Assembly (NCBI RefSeq): GCF_001439805.1
Contig: NZ_JYLK01000015.1
Span: 1-64,000 of the forward strand
DNA: 64,000 nt
Origin: Pseudomonas trivialis
Lineage (GTDB): Bacteria > Pseudomonadota > Gammaproteobacteria > Pseudomonadales > Pseudomonadaceae
Direction of reading: 5' to 3'
A program made the translations under genes and the position numbers. Positions 1 to 7,761 of the stretch are shown here, piece by piece. The notes under the pieces are model-generated. The model was not told the origin of the DNA and made no database searches. It saw nothing but the letters and a program-made list of their open reading frames with translations. The number at the start of each line of letters is the position of its first letter. Within the stretch, counting starts at the first letter, position 1.

Positions 1-1
1 T

Positions 2-121
2 ACGGGTCAGTTGGAAGGAATAAACAATCGAATAAAGGTCATCAAGCGGATGGCGTACGGTTACCGGGATAGCGAATTCTTTTTCATGAAGATCAAGAAC
101 GTCTTTCCCGGTAATCCGTGA
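2..121 (+). mobile_element. 3' end of an ISL3-family transposase gene, cut by the window edge
   Basis: An open frame enters from the left edge and stops with TGA at 119-121. Its last 39 residues include the stretch GQLEGINNRIKVIKRMAYGY followed by RDSEFFFMKIKNVF, which is the C-terminal signature of ISL3-type DDE transposases (the E of LEGINN fits the last acidic catalytic residue). The piece is AT-richer than the genes that follow. Only 30 bp separate its stop from the stop of the next gene, so any terminal inverted repeat must lie in or near the A-rich tract at 122-135; I could not identify one. Whether the element is intact cannot be judged from this fragment. Confidence 0.8.
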
Positions 122-151
122 AGAACCAAAAAAATGCGGCCTGAGCCACTA

Positions 152-766
152 TCAGTAGCCGACGGTGAAGCGTTGGCGCGAGTGCCTTGGGGTTTCCACT
201 TCATCGATCAATGCGATGGCGTAATCGGCGAAGCTGATCCAGCTGCGCCCCTCGGCACTGACCAGCAACTCATCCTGACCCAGACGGAATGCACCTGTGC
301 GCTTGGCCTCGACAAAGTCGGCCGACGGCGACAAGAAGGTCCAGTCCAGCTCCTTTTCCTGACGCAGTGCTTCCAGAAACTCAGCCCCTGCGCTGGCTTC
401 GGCGCGGTATTCCTCAGGGAAACCGGCGCTGTCGATTACCCGGCCACCGCCTGGCAGCAGCAGCGACCCGGCGCCGCCCACCACCAGCAGGCGTTGCACC
501 CCGGCCTGTTTCACCGGCCCGATCACGGCGCTGGCGGGCAGGGTGGCGAAGTGCGCGGCGCTGATCACCACGTCGCTGCCGCTGATGGCCTGTTGCAAGG
601 CCTGTGCGTCGAGTGCGTCCACTTGTTTGACGGTGACGCCTGGCTGCGCGGCGAGTTTTTCGGTGTTGCGCGCAATGGCCACCACGCTGTGCCCGCGCCG
701 CAGCGCCTCTTCCAGCAATTGACTGCCCGCACGGCCAGTGGCCCCGATGATTGCGATTTTGCTCAT
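152..766 (-). CDS. NAD(P)-dependent oxidoreductase, NmrA/atypical-SDR type
   Basis: A 204-residue protein with an N-terminal Rossmann motif GATGRAGSQL (residues 8-17), the GxxGxxG pattern of NAD(P)-binding 'NAD(P)H-binding' domain proteins (NmrA-like, YwnB-like). The single-domain length fits this small atypical short-chain dehydrogenase family, whose members act as reductases or redox sensors; no substrate can be assigned. The start has a good ribosome-binding site (GGAGAAC a few bases upstream). It ends 30 bp from the transposase remnant, tail to tail. The next gene upstream (801-1667) is on the same strand 34 bp away, so the two may be co-transcribed. Confidence 0.85.
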   Translation of the reverse strand: MSKIAIIGATGRAGSQLLEEALRRGHSVVAIARNTEKLAAQPGVTVKQVDALDAQALQQAISGSDVVISAAHFATLPASAVIGPVKQAGVQRLLVVGGAGSLLLPGGGRVIDSAGFPEEYRAEASAGAEFLEALRQEKELDWTFLSPSADFVEAKRTGAFRLGQDELLVSAEGRSWISFADYAIALIDEVETPRHSRQRFTVGY

Positions 767-800
767 GGTGTTCTCCAGGTCGGTTAAGGGTTGAAACGCT

Positions 801-1667
801 TCACCACTTCATTTCGCCTTTGGCGACTTTAGCGCTCAGTTCCAGCGAGCTTTCGTCGGCAAGGCCTGGGTAACGTTTTTTCATGGCCGCGATCAGGGCG
901 GTGGAATCCTTGGCCTTGGCGGTTTCGAGGTCGAATGCCTTGATGTAGTCAGCGGTGAAGGCCACGGAGGCCGGCGATGGCGTACCCAGGTAATGGCCCG
1001 GGACCACGGTGTTCGGCTTCAGCGCCTGAATGCGCTGCAAGGTGGTCAGCCAATCCTTGTGGGACTGCGCGCCCTGGGTATCGGCCATCCACAGGTGAAT
1101 GTTTTCGGAGACGACCACCCCGCCCACCACGGCCTTGATCGAAGGGATCCACACAAAACTGCGGTCCGGCTGCGGACCGTCGAGGCCGATCACCTGCAGC
1201 GGCTGGCCCTCAAGCGTCAGGCTGTTGCCCTCAAGCACCTGGGGCACGATGGTTTTGCCTGGTTTATCGGCGCCCATTTTCGGGCCCCAGAACGCCAGCT
1301 TGTCGGCCACGGTCGCCTTGATATGGTCGACCACCGGCTGTGGCGCCAGCACCTTGGCGTCGGGGAACGCGGCGGTGAGGGTATCGAGGCCGAAGTAGTA
1401 ATCCGGGTCACCATGGCTGATGTAGATGGTGGTCAGGTGCTTGCCGCTGGCGCGAATCTTCTGCACCAACTGTTCGGCCTGGGCCTTGCCGAATTGAGCG
1501 TCCACCAGGATCGCGTCTTGCGCGCCGCTGACCAGCACCGAGCTCACCGGGAAAATCGCCGCTTCACCAGGGTTGTACACGTCGAGTTTCAGCTCGGTCG
1601 CCGCTGCGTGGGCGGCAAACGCCAGAGCGGCGGTCGCCAGGGTCAAGCGCTTGAAGGTTGAGAACAT
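801..1667 (-). CDS. Exported metallo-beta-lactamase-fold hydrolase
   Basis: The 288-residue protein starts at 1667, preceded by AGGAG; a longer frame reaches 1985 but would run through the divergent LysR gene. Residues 1-24 (FKRLTLATAALAFAAHAAA) form a signal peptide, so the protein acts in the periplasm. The MBL fold is recognised from VLVSGAQDAILVDAQFG (residues 45-60), the metal-site loop SHGDPDYYFG (84-93) and VVPGHYLG near the C-terminal third. In canonical enzymes the loop reads HxHxDH; here it is H85-G-D87-P-D89-Y90, so the second and last histidines are missing. This variant makes the metal content and activity uncertain. It diverges from a LysR-type gene that probably controls it. 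Substrate unknown. Confidence 0.85.
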   Translation of the reverse strand: MFSTFKRLTLATAALAFAAHAAATELKLDVYNPGEAAIFPVSSVLVSGAQDAILVDAQFGKAQAEQLVQKIRASGKHLTTIYISHGDPDYYFGLDTLTAAFPDAKVLAPQPVVDHIKATVADKLAFWGPKMGADKPGKTIVPQVLEGNSLTLEGQPLQVIGLDGPQPDRSFVWIPSIKAVVGGVVVSENIHLWMADTQGAQSHKDWLTTLQRIQALKPNTVVPGHYLGTPSPASVAFTADYIKAFDLETAKAKDSTALIAAMKKRYPGLADESSLELSAKVAKGEMKW

Positions 1668-1772
1668 CGGGCAGCTCCTGCATTCGATAAGGGATGCGCA
1701 CAGCTTAGTTGCCTGAAACACTACAAAAAATGCCATGCTTGGACATAGTTTGTTTCTGAAAGTGGGCAGATC
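1668..1772. promoter_or_regulatory. Divergent promoter region between the MBL-fold gene and its LysR neighbour
   Basis: This 105-bp spacer must hold both promoters of the head-to-head pair. LysR-type regulators usually bind such spacers to repress themselves and activate the divergent gene. AT-rich tracts lie around 1710-1760, but I see no convincing T-N11-A palindrome, so the operator is inferred from layout only. Confidence 0.45.
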
Positions 1773-2678
1773 ATGGATCGTCTTCAAGCAATGCGGGTGT
1801 TTGTGAGCGTGGTGGAGCTGGGTAGCCAGTCGGCCGCCGCCGATCACCTGGACCTTTCGCGCCCGGTGGTATCGCGCTACCTGGCCGAGCTCGAAGACTT
1901 CGTCGGCGCGCGTCTGCTGCACCGCACCACGCGCAAGCTCAGCCTCACCGCCGCCGGCAGCGAAACCCTGCCGCGTTGCCGGCAATTACTGGAACTGTGC
2001 AGCGACATGCAGGCCGCCGTCAGCACGCCGGATGACGCGCCGCGCGGGCTGTTGCGCCTGAGCGTGAGCACCTCGTTCGGCCAGGCGCAATTGGCCGACG
2101 CCATCGCCGCCTACGTCAAGCGCCACCCCCTGGTGACCGTCGACCTGCAAATGCTCGACCGCACGGTGAACCTGGTGGACGAGCGCATCGACCTGGCCAT
2201 TCGCACCAGCAATGACCTGGACCCCAGCCTGATCGCCCGGCGCCTCACCGTCTGCCGCTCGGTGGTGTGCGCCACGCCGGCCTACCTGCTGGAGCACCCG
2301 GCACCGCGGAAAGTCGAAGACCTGGCCCGGCATAACTGCCTGACCCACTCCTACTTCGGCAAAAGCCTGTGGCATTTCGAGGAGGGCGGTGAGCATGTTT
2401 CGGTGCCCATCACGGGCACGATCACCTCCAACGAGGCCACTACCCTGCTGCGGGTGACGCTGGCCGGGGCCGGAGTGGCGATGCTGCCCAGTTATCAGGC
2501 CGGCGACTACATTCGTCGCGGTGAACTGGTGCGCCTGCTGCCCGGCGCCGAGCCCCGGCAAATGAACATTTACGCGGTGTATGCCTCGCGCAAACACATG
2601 CCGTCGGCGTTGCGCAGCCTGCTGGATTTTCTGGTGGAGAGGTTTCCGGAAGAGCCGATCTGGGACATCGGTCTTTAA
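1773..2678 (+). CDS. LysR-family transcriptional regulator
   Basis: A 301-residue protein of standard LysR length. Residues 1-60 hold the winged helix-turn-helix (MDRLQAMRVFVSVVELGS, then the recognition region LDLSRPVVSRYLAELEDFVG and the wing LLHRTTRKLSLTAAG). Residues from about 88 to 295 form the type 2 periplasmic-binding-protein-like co-inducer domain. This subgroup, starting MDxxxAMRVFV, resembles regulators of small oxidoreductase or efflux genes in Pseudomonas. It is divergent from the MBL-fold hydrolase gene, its likely target. Effector unknown. Confidence 0.9.
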   Translation: MDRLQAMRVFVSVVELGSQSAAADHLDLSRPVVSRYLAELEDFVGARLLHRTTRKLSLTAAGSETLPRCRQLLELCSDMQAAVSTPDDAPRGLLRLSVSTSFGQAQLADAIAAYVKRHPLVTVDLQMLDRTVNLVDERIDLAIRTSNDLDPSLIARRLTVCRSVVCATPAYLLEHPAPRKVEDLARHNCLTHSYFGKSLWHFEEGGEHVSVPITGTITSNEATTLLRVTLAGAGVAMLPSYQAGDYIRRGELVRLLPGAEPRQMNIYAVYASRKHMPSALRSLLDFLVERFPEEPIWDIGL

Positions 2679-2766
2679 GTCGACATAAACGGTTTGAATA
2701 TCGCCCAATAATGGCAACTCGCCCTGGCTGACCTATGCTTCAAACAGTCATCCAGAGGTCTGTGCC

Positions 2767-2943
2767 ATGACCCTCAAAACCAGAAAGTACCTGACGATTT
2801 TCGCCCTTTGCGCCCTGGCCAGCGCGTTGTACGGCACGGCCGCCTACCGTGTCGAGCAAACGCGCATGCAGCCAAGTTTCGCGATCACCTGCCATCAGGA
2901 TCAATGCGTGCCGCACACCGGCAGTTTCAGTGCCTTGCGCTGA
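2767..2943 (+). CDS. Small membrane-anchored or exported protein of unknown function
   Basis: A 58-residue reading frame preceded by AGAGG at good spacing. It begins with basic residues (MTLKTRKY), continues with a hydrophobic stretch (LTIFALCALASALYGTAAY, residues 9-27) that would be a membrane anchor or uncleaved signal, and ends with a polar tail holding two cysteines, CHQDQC (42-47). The tail would lie in the periplasm, where the cysteines could form a disulphide. It follows the LysR gene by 88 bp and ends 31 bp before the pobR stop, tail to tail. I do not recognise a named family. Confidence 0.6.
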   Translation: MTLKTRKYLTIFALCALASALYGTAAYRVEQTRMQPSFAITCHQDQCVPHTGSFSALR

Positions 2944-2974
2944 TCGCGAGACACTAAATACCCGACGTGGCCAG

Positions 2975-3841
2975 TCAATCCGGCTTGAGTTGCTCGCGAA
3001 ACGCCTTCGGCGAAAATCCCACCCGCCGCCGAAACAGCCGCGAGAAGTTGGTCGGGTCGGAAAACCCCAGCACCTCCGACATCTCGTTGATCGTCATGCG
3101 GGTATAGGTCAGCAGGCGTTTGGCTTCCAGCAACTGACGGTCGTGCATGATCTGCAGCGCCGGCTGCCCGCCCAGTTCGCGGCAGGTGCCGTTCAGGTGT
3201 GACACCGAGATGCCCAGCTTGTGGGCCAGGTCCTCGATCCTGGGGTGCTCGCGGTAATGCTGCTCGACCAACTGGGTAAAGCGTCGAAAATATTCGCGCC
3301 CACGCGGCGCACGCGGGTGGCGACGCTGGATGGCCTGGCGGCTCACCCACACCAGCAGCACGCTGACCACCGCGTGCATCATCATGTCGCGGGCCGGTTG
3401 GTCATTCACGTATTCGTCCTGCAGACGCACGAAGAGGCTGTTGAGGTAGTCGCTGTCCTTGCCCGCCGGATAACTGCCCAGAGTCTGCAAACCGTCGACT
3501 GTCGCGCCCAATTGCCCCTGCAAATGGCTGATCAGCGGCGCGGACAGGGTCACTACGTAGCCGTCCACATCCTCGGCAAACCGAAACCCGTGCACACACA
3601 GCGGCGGCAGCACCTGCAGCGTCGCTTCGCTGAGGGTGCTGCGCTGGCCTTCGATTTCCAGGTGCGCCTGGCCCTTGTGCACGTAGAGCAATTGGCACAG
3701 ATCCGCGTGCCGGTGGGGCTGAATCTCCCACTGATATTCCCGACTGCGTCGGGAAATGGTTTCGCAGTGCAGCAAATCGGGGGTAGGCCACTGCTGGCTT
3801 TCCCCGTACAGCTTGAAGACTGGAATCGCGGTTTGGCTCAT
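2975..3841 (-). CDS. pobR: AraC-family regulator of 4-hydroxybenzoate catabolism
   Basis: A 288-residue AraC/XylS-type regulator. The N-terminal cupin-like sensor part has HRHADLCQLLYVHKG near residues 43-57 and the C-terminal 100 residues carry the double helix-turn-helix (IEDLAHKLGISVSHLNGTCR and MTINEMSEVLGFSDPTNFSR, then the RRRVGFSPKAFR end). In pseudomonads PobR of this type activates pobA in response to 4-hydroxybenzoate, and the gene is head-to-head with pobA here. The start at 3841 (MSQTAIPVF) is preferred over an upstream ATG because it matches family length. Confidence 0.9.
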   Translation of the reverse strand: MSQTAIPVFKLYGESQQWPTPDLLHCETISRRSREYQWEIQPHRHADLCQLLYVHKGQAHLEIEGQRSTLSEATLQVLPPLCVHGFRFAEDVDGYVVTLSAPLISHLQGQLGATVDGLQTLGSYPAGKDSDYLNSLFVRLQDEYVNDQPARDMMMHAVVSVLLVWVSRQAIQRRHPRAPRGREYFRRFTQLVEQHYREHPRIEDLAHKLGISVSHLNGTCRELGGQPALQIMHDRQLLEAKRLLTYTRMTINEMSEVLGFSDPTNFSRLFRRRVGFSPKAFREQLKPD

Positions 3842-4022
3842 GGTTTCGATCCGATACTCAGGATAGTGGTGCGGTAATCGCACCGATTGGCAAAAAGCGC
3901 AGACTTTGGCGCAGTTTTCACCTTCTTGTAGCGGCCACTCAAGTGAAAAATGTCAGCAGCAGGATCAATGACAACGCTTTCACCCGATCCGTTCGTGGTG
4001 GACCTTGCAGGCGATAAAAACA
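3842..4022. promoter_or_regulatory. Divergent pobR-pobA control region
   Basis: A 181-bp spacer separates the two head-to-head start codons. By analogy with other pobR/pobA pairs it should contain the PobR operator and both promoters. I found no obvious sigma-70 hexamer pair; the only visible structure is AT-richness around 3900-3960. Confidence 0.5.
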
Positions 4023-5216
4023 ATGAAGACGCTGAAAACCCAGGTTGCCATCATTGGCGCCGGTCCTTCGGGATTGCTGCTTGGCCAATTGCTGCACAAC
4101 GCCGGCATCCAGACCCTGATGCTTGAGCGCCAGAGCGCCGACTACGTGCAGGGCCGCATCCGTGCCGGCGTGCTGGAACAAGGCATGGTCGACCTGCTGC
4201 GCGAGGCTGGAGTCAGCCAGCGCATGGACGCCGAAGGCCTGGTGCACGATGGCTTCGAACTGGCGCTCAATGGCCGGCTGACGCATATCGACCTCAAGGA
4301 ACTGACGGGCGGCCAGTCGGTGATGGTCTACGGCCAGACCGAAGTCACCCGCGACCTCATGGCCGCCCGCGCCGCGGTCGGCGCCACCACGCTGTACGAA
4401 GCGCGCGAGGTGCAGCTCCATGACCTGAAAACCGATCAACCCTGGCTGACTTTCGAGCATCAGGGCGAGGTGTTTCGCCTGGAGTGCGACTACATCGCCG
4501 GTTGCGACGGTTTCCACGGGGTGGCGCGGCAGTCGATCCCGGCCGAGTCGCTGCAGGTGTTCGAACGGGTGTATCCGTTCGGCTGGCTGGGCATGCTCTG
4601 CGACACGCCACCGGTGCACCCGGAGCTGGTGTACGCGCGGCACCCGCGCGGTTTTGCGTTGTGCAGCATGCGCTCGGCCACGCGCAGCCGTTATTACCTG
4701 CAAGTACCCGCTGACGAACCGGTCAGCGACTGGTCGGACGAGCGATTCTGGGCCGAATTGAAAAAACGCCTGCCTGCCGAGCTGGCCGAAACGCTGGTCA
4801 CCGGGCCCTCCCTCGAAAAAAGCGTCGCGCCGCTGCGCAGCTTCGTGGTCGAACCGATGCAGTACGGCCGTCTGTTCCTGCTGGGCGACGCCGCGCACAT
4901 CGTGCCGCCCACCGGCGCCAAGGGCCTGAACCTGGCGGCCAGCGACGTGAGCACGCTCTATCGCATTCTGCTCAAGGTGTATGGCGAAGGGCGCGTCGAC
5001 CTGCTTGAACAATACTCGGCCATCTGCCTGCGCCGGGTGTGGAAAGCCGAGCGGTTTTCCTGGTGGATGACCTCGATGATGCACCAGTTTCCCGAGGCCG
5101 ACAGCTTCACCCAACGCATCGCCGAAAGTGAGCTGGACTACTTCATCCACTCCCGCGCGGGCCGCCAGACCATCGCGGAAAATTACGTCGGACTTCCTTA
5201 CGAGGCTATCGAATAG
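4023..5216 (+). CDS. pobA: 4-hydroxybenzoate 3-monooxygenase
   Basis: A 397-residue flavoprotein that hydroxylates 4-hydroxybenzoate to protocatechuate with NADPH and O2 in the cytoplasm, feeding the beta-ketoadipate pathway. Diagnostic parts: FAD-binding IIGAGPSGLLL (residues 10-20), GRIRAGVLEQG (44-54, with the FAD/NADPH-contacting arginine), CDYIAGCDGFHG (the DG motif), the substrate-pocket stretch SATRSRYYLQVP, and LGDAAHIVPPTGAKGLN (second FAD motif). The family is usually 394 residues; the MKTL start gives three extra N-terminal residues. The neighbour pobR supports the call. Very close to the well-studied P. fluorescens and P. aeruginosa enzymes. Confidence 0.97.
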   Translation: MKTLKTQVAIIGAGPSGLLLGQLLHNAGIQTLMLERQSADYVQGRIRAGVLEQGMVDLLREAGVSQRMDAEGLVHDGFELALNGRLTHIDLKELTGGQSVMVYGQTEVTRDLMAARAAVGATTLYEAREVQLHDLKTDQPWLTFEHQGEVFRLECDYIAGCDGFHGVARQSIPAESLQVFERVYPFGWLGMLCDTPPVHPELVYARHPRGFALCSMRSATRSRYYLQVPADEPVSDWSDERFWAELKKRLPAELAETLVTGPSLEKSVAPLRSFVVEPMQYGRLFLLGDAAHIVPPTGAKGLNLAASDVSTLYRILLKVYGEGRVDLLEQYSAICLRRVWKAERFSWWMTSMMHQFPEADSFTQRIAESELDYFIHSRAGRQTIAENYVGLPYEAIE

Positions 5217-5237
5217 CCTGCTATCGTATCGAGCGTT

Positions 5238-5265
5238 CCCGCAGGGCGTCTTTCCTGCGGGCCTT
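5238..5265 (+). terminator. Probable terminator after pobA
   Basis: CCCGCAGG at 5238-5245 pairs with CCTGCGGG at 5254-5261 across an 8-base loop and is followed by a short CTTT run. It lies 22 bp after the pobA stop. The T-run is weak, and the hairpin also sits just before the exporter's ribosome-binding site. Confidence 0.6.
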
Positions 5266-5282
5266 TGCTCGAAGGTTCTGCC

Positions 5283-6800
5283 GTGACTCAGCTCAATCAG
5301 CCCGTTCCACCGGTTCCCGCCGTGCGCAGCATCCTCATCGCGTTGATGCTGGCGATCTTTCTTGGCGCGCTCGACCAGACCATCGTCGCCGTGTCGATGC
5401 CGGCCATTTCCGCGCGGTTTCACGACGTCGACCTGCTGGCCTGGGTGATCTCCGGCTACATGGTGGCGATGACGGTGGCGGTGCCGATCTACGGCAAGCT
5501 CGGCGACCTGTACGGGCGCCGGCCGATGATGCTGATCGGCATGGGCCTGTTCACCGTGGCATCGCTGTTCTGTGGCATGGCGCAAGGCATGGAGCAACTG
5601 GTGCTGGCGCGGATTGTCCAGGGCATCGGCGCCGGCGGCATGATCTCGGTGAGCCAGGCGATCATCGGCGACATCATCACGCCCCGTGAGCGCGGACGTT
5701 ACCAGGGCTATTTCAGCAGCATGTACGCGGTGGCCAGTGTGGCCGGTCCGGTGCTGGGCGGCCTGATGACCGAGTACCTGTCGTGGCGCTGGGTGTTCCT
5801 CATCAACCTGCCGTTGGGCGCCGGCGCCTGGTACGTGGCCCATCGCACCCTGCGCGGGCTGCCGGCGCCGCAGCGCAAGCCGGTCATCGATTACGTGGGC
5901 ACCGTGCTGATGATCATCGGCCTCACCGCGTTGCTGCTGGGCATCACTGAAATCGGCCAGGGCCATGCCTGGCGTGACTCCGAGGTGCTGGGCCTGCTGT
6001 CAAGCGCGCTGGTGGCGCTGTCGGTGTTCGTGTGGCACGAGCGCCGCGCCCGCGAGCCGTTGTTGCCGATGCACCTGTTCGCCAACCGCAGCGCGGTGCT
6101 GTGCTGGTGCACGATTTTCATCACCAGCTTCCAGGCGATTTCCCTGACCGTACTGATGCCGCTGCGTTACCAGACCTTGACCGGTTCCGGTGCCGACAGC
6201 GCGGCCCTGCACCTGTTGCCGCTGGCGATGGGCCTGCCGATGGGCGCTTATTGTGCCGGGCGCCGGACCTCGGTGACCGGCCGCTACCAGCCGATGATTC
6301 TCTGCGGCGCGCTGTTGAGCCCCCTGGCGATCCTCGGCATGGCCTTGAGCGCGCCGCAGGCGGTCGGACTGACGGCGTTGTTCATGGTGCTGTGCGGGAT
6401 CGCCGCCGGCATGCAGTTTCCGACCTCTCTGGTGGGCACACAGAATTCGGTGGCGCAACGCGACATTGGCGTGGCCACCAGCACCACCAACCTGTTTCGC
6501 TCCCTCGGCGGGGCGGTGGGGGTGGCCTGCATGTCGGCGCTGCTGCTGGCGCTGTTGCAGGATTCCAGCTTCGCCCACATGGCCAGTGGCGCGCTGGCGG
6601 CCGAAGGCAGTTCCGGCAGTGTGCTGCTCGACGGCCTCAACGCCGCCCCCGGCCCCGCGCAGGACGCCCTGCGCGCGGAGCTGGCGGTAACGTTCCGGCA
6701 TTTGCTGATGGTAAGTGCCGCGGTGTCGCTGCTGGGCCTGGCGGCGGCCATAGCGATGCCCAATCATGTGCTGCGCGGCCGCGAAGACAAAGCCGGCTGA
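5283..6800 (+). CDS. MFS multidrug exporter, DHA2 (14-TM) family
   Basis: A 505-residue membrane protein starting at a GTG at 5283, with GAAGG eight bases upstream; an in-frame ATG at 5265 has no such site. It carries the 14-TM drug:H+ antiporter-2 marks: ALDQTIVAVSMPAI in the first helix (motif D1), YGKLGDLYGRRPMM in the TM2-TM3 loop (motif A), and VGPVLGGLMTEYLSWRW around TM5 (motif C). EmrB/QacA-type exporters of this class expel drugs or aromatic compounds. Its position downstream of pobA suggests, but does not show, a role in aromatic-compound efflux. The unusual length of the TM13-14 loop is within family range. Confidence 0.9.
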   Translation: MTQLNQPVPPVPAVRSILIALMLAIFLGALDQTIVAVSMPAISARFHDVDLLAWVISGYMVAMTVAVPIYGKLGDLYGRRPMMLIGMGLFTVASLFCGMAQGMEQLVLARIVQGIGAGGMISVSQAIIGDIITPRERGRYQGYFSSMYAVASVAGPVLGGLMTEYLSWRWVFLINLPLGAGAWYVAHRTLRGLPAPQRKPVIDYVGTVLMIIGLTALLLGITEIGQGHAWRDSEVLGLLSSALVALSVFVWHERRAREPLLPMHLFANRSAVLCWCTIFITSFQAISLTVLMPLRYQTLTGSGADSAALHLLPLAMGLPMGAYCAGRRTSVTGRYQPMILCGALLSPLAILGMALSAPQAVGLTALFMVLCGIAAGMQFPTSLVGTQNSVAQRDIGVATSTTNLFRSLGGAVGVACMSALLLALLQDSSFAHMASGALAAEGSSGSVLLDGLNAAPGPAQDALRAELAVTFRHLLMVSAAVSLLGLAAAIAMPNHVLRGREDKAG

Positions 6801-6820
6801 CTGACCAGCGAAGCTCCACA

Positions 6821-6848
6821 TGTGGGAGGGGGCTTGCTCCCTCCCACA
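6821..6848. repeat. Single REP palindrome
   Basis: TGTGGGAGGG, then GGCTTGCT, then CCCTCCCACA: a perfect 10-bp-arm palindrome between two convergent genes. It matches the commonest REP type of this window and may also serve as a transcription end or mRNA 3' stabiliser. Confidence 0.85.
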
Positions 6849-6871
6849 AGGAACTGCATTCCAGCGCCGGA

Positions 6872-7711
6872 TCATGGGCTGTAATAACCCACCGCCACCA
6901 TGAAGTGCCCGGTCTTGCGCACGTAGGCATGCTTGTTCTCGACCTTGCCGGTCACCGGGTTCTGCCAGCGGTATTTGTATTCGCCCTGGTCCTGCTCGGT
7001 CATCATCTTGAGGATCGGCTCGCCCACGGGTCTGCCATCCGGATCCTTGACCTTGCTGAAGTCGGTGTTGATCAGTCGCAGAGTGGTGCCATGGGCCACG
7101 TAGCGCCGGGTGTCGAGGTCGACCACGAACACGTAGAGGTCGTCCTGCAGAAACCCACCCTGCAACGAGTTGATCGATTTGAGCGTGCCCGCCTCATCCT
7201 TCACCAGCGCGCTCACCGCCTTGTTGCGCAACGCTCGCGCCTGCTCCGGGGTGGCGCGTGGCAGGTAGTAGCCGACCGCCAGAATGCGCTCGCCCACCCG
7301 CTGGTAAAACACATGCTTGTGCTCGACCTTGCCATCGTTCCAGTTCTGCCAGCGATAGTCGGCCTGCTGCACACCCTGGTTTTCCGGCACCTTGAGCGCG
7401 TCCTTGAACGATTGGCGCAACTCCGGCCCCAGCACTTCGGACACATCACGGCCTATCAACGCCGAGGACGGGCCGCCACTGGCCAGCAGTACGCCCTTAG
7501 TGTCGACCACGAACACGTAGCGATCCTGGTCGACAAACTCCCCTTGGCGGCTGAATGCCGCAAGGGCCTTGTCACCATTGCTCTGATAGTAGGCCAGGGC
7601 TTTTTGCAGCAACGCCTTGGCCGCCTCGGCGTCTTCTTCCTGCGCCGTCGCGGCATGCACCTGGCCGGCGCACGCCAGCAGCAGCCAAGTGATTCGCAGC
7701 AATGCCTTCAT
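6872..7711 (-). CDS. Exported tandem-Cache domain protein
   Basis: A 279-residue protein with a signal peptide (MKALLRITWLLLACAGQVHA). It then consists of two similar modules, about residues 55-150 and 185-279. Each has YVFVVD near its start and YRWQN-GKVE-KH, then VAVGYY or LAVGYY at its end: the pattern of single Cache (sCache_2) ligand-binding domains usually found outside chemoreceptors and histidine kinases. There is no transmembrane or signalling domain after the second module, so this is a free periplasmic double-Cache protein that may bind small ligands. It follows the PheC-like gene on the same strand after 50 bp. Confidence 0.8.
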   Translation of the reverse strand: MKALLRITWLLLACAGQVHAATAQEEDAEAAKALLQKALAYYQSNGDKALAAFSRQGEFVDQDRYVFVVDTKGVLLASGGPSSALIGRDVSEVLGPELRQSFKDALKVPENQGVQQADYRWQNWNDGKVEHKHVFYQRVGERILAVGYYLPRATPEQARALRNKAVSALVKDEAGTLKSINSLQGGFLQDDLYVFVVDLDTRRYVAHGTTLRLINTDFSKVKDPDGRPVGEPILKMMTEQDQGEYKYRWQNPVTGKVENKHAYVRKTGHFMVAVGYYSP

Positions 7712-7761
7712 GTTTCATCCCTCATTATTGTTGATGTGACAGGAGCGTAGACGGACATGGC

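Noticed and set aside
3939..5966. A 675-codon minus-strand frame opposite pobA and the exporter
   Set aside because: Composed of His/Arg/Gln-rich antisense-type sequence and opposite two certain genes; a typical shadow frame of high-GC coding DNA. The same applies to the very long plus-strand frames opposite the SNF2 helicase (53390-56647) and mfd (56815-60315).
5283..6800. Assignment of the exporter as a 4-hydroxybenzoate transporter (PcaK)
   Set aside because: It has the 14-TM DHA2 drug-exporter motifs, not the 12-TM aromatic acid:H+ symporter pattern; only its position near pobA suggested this.
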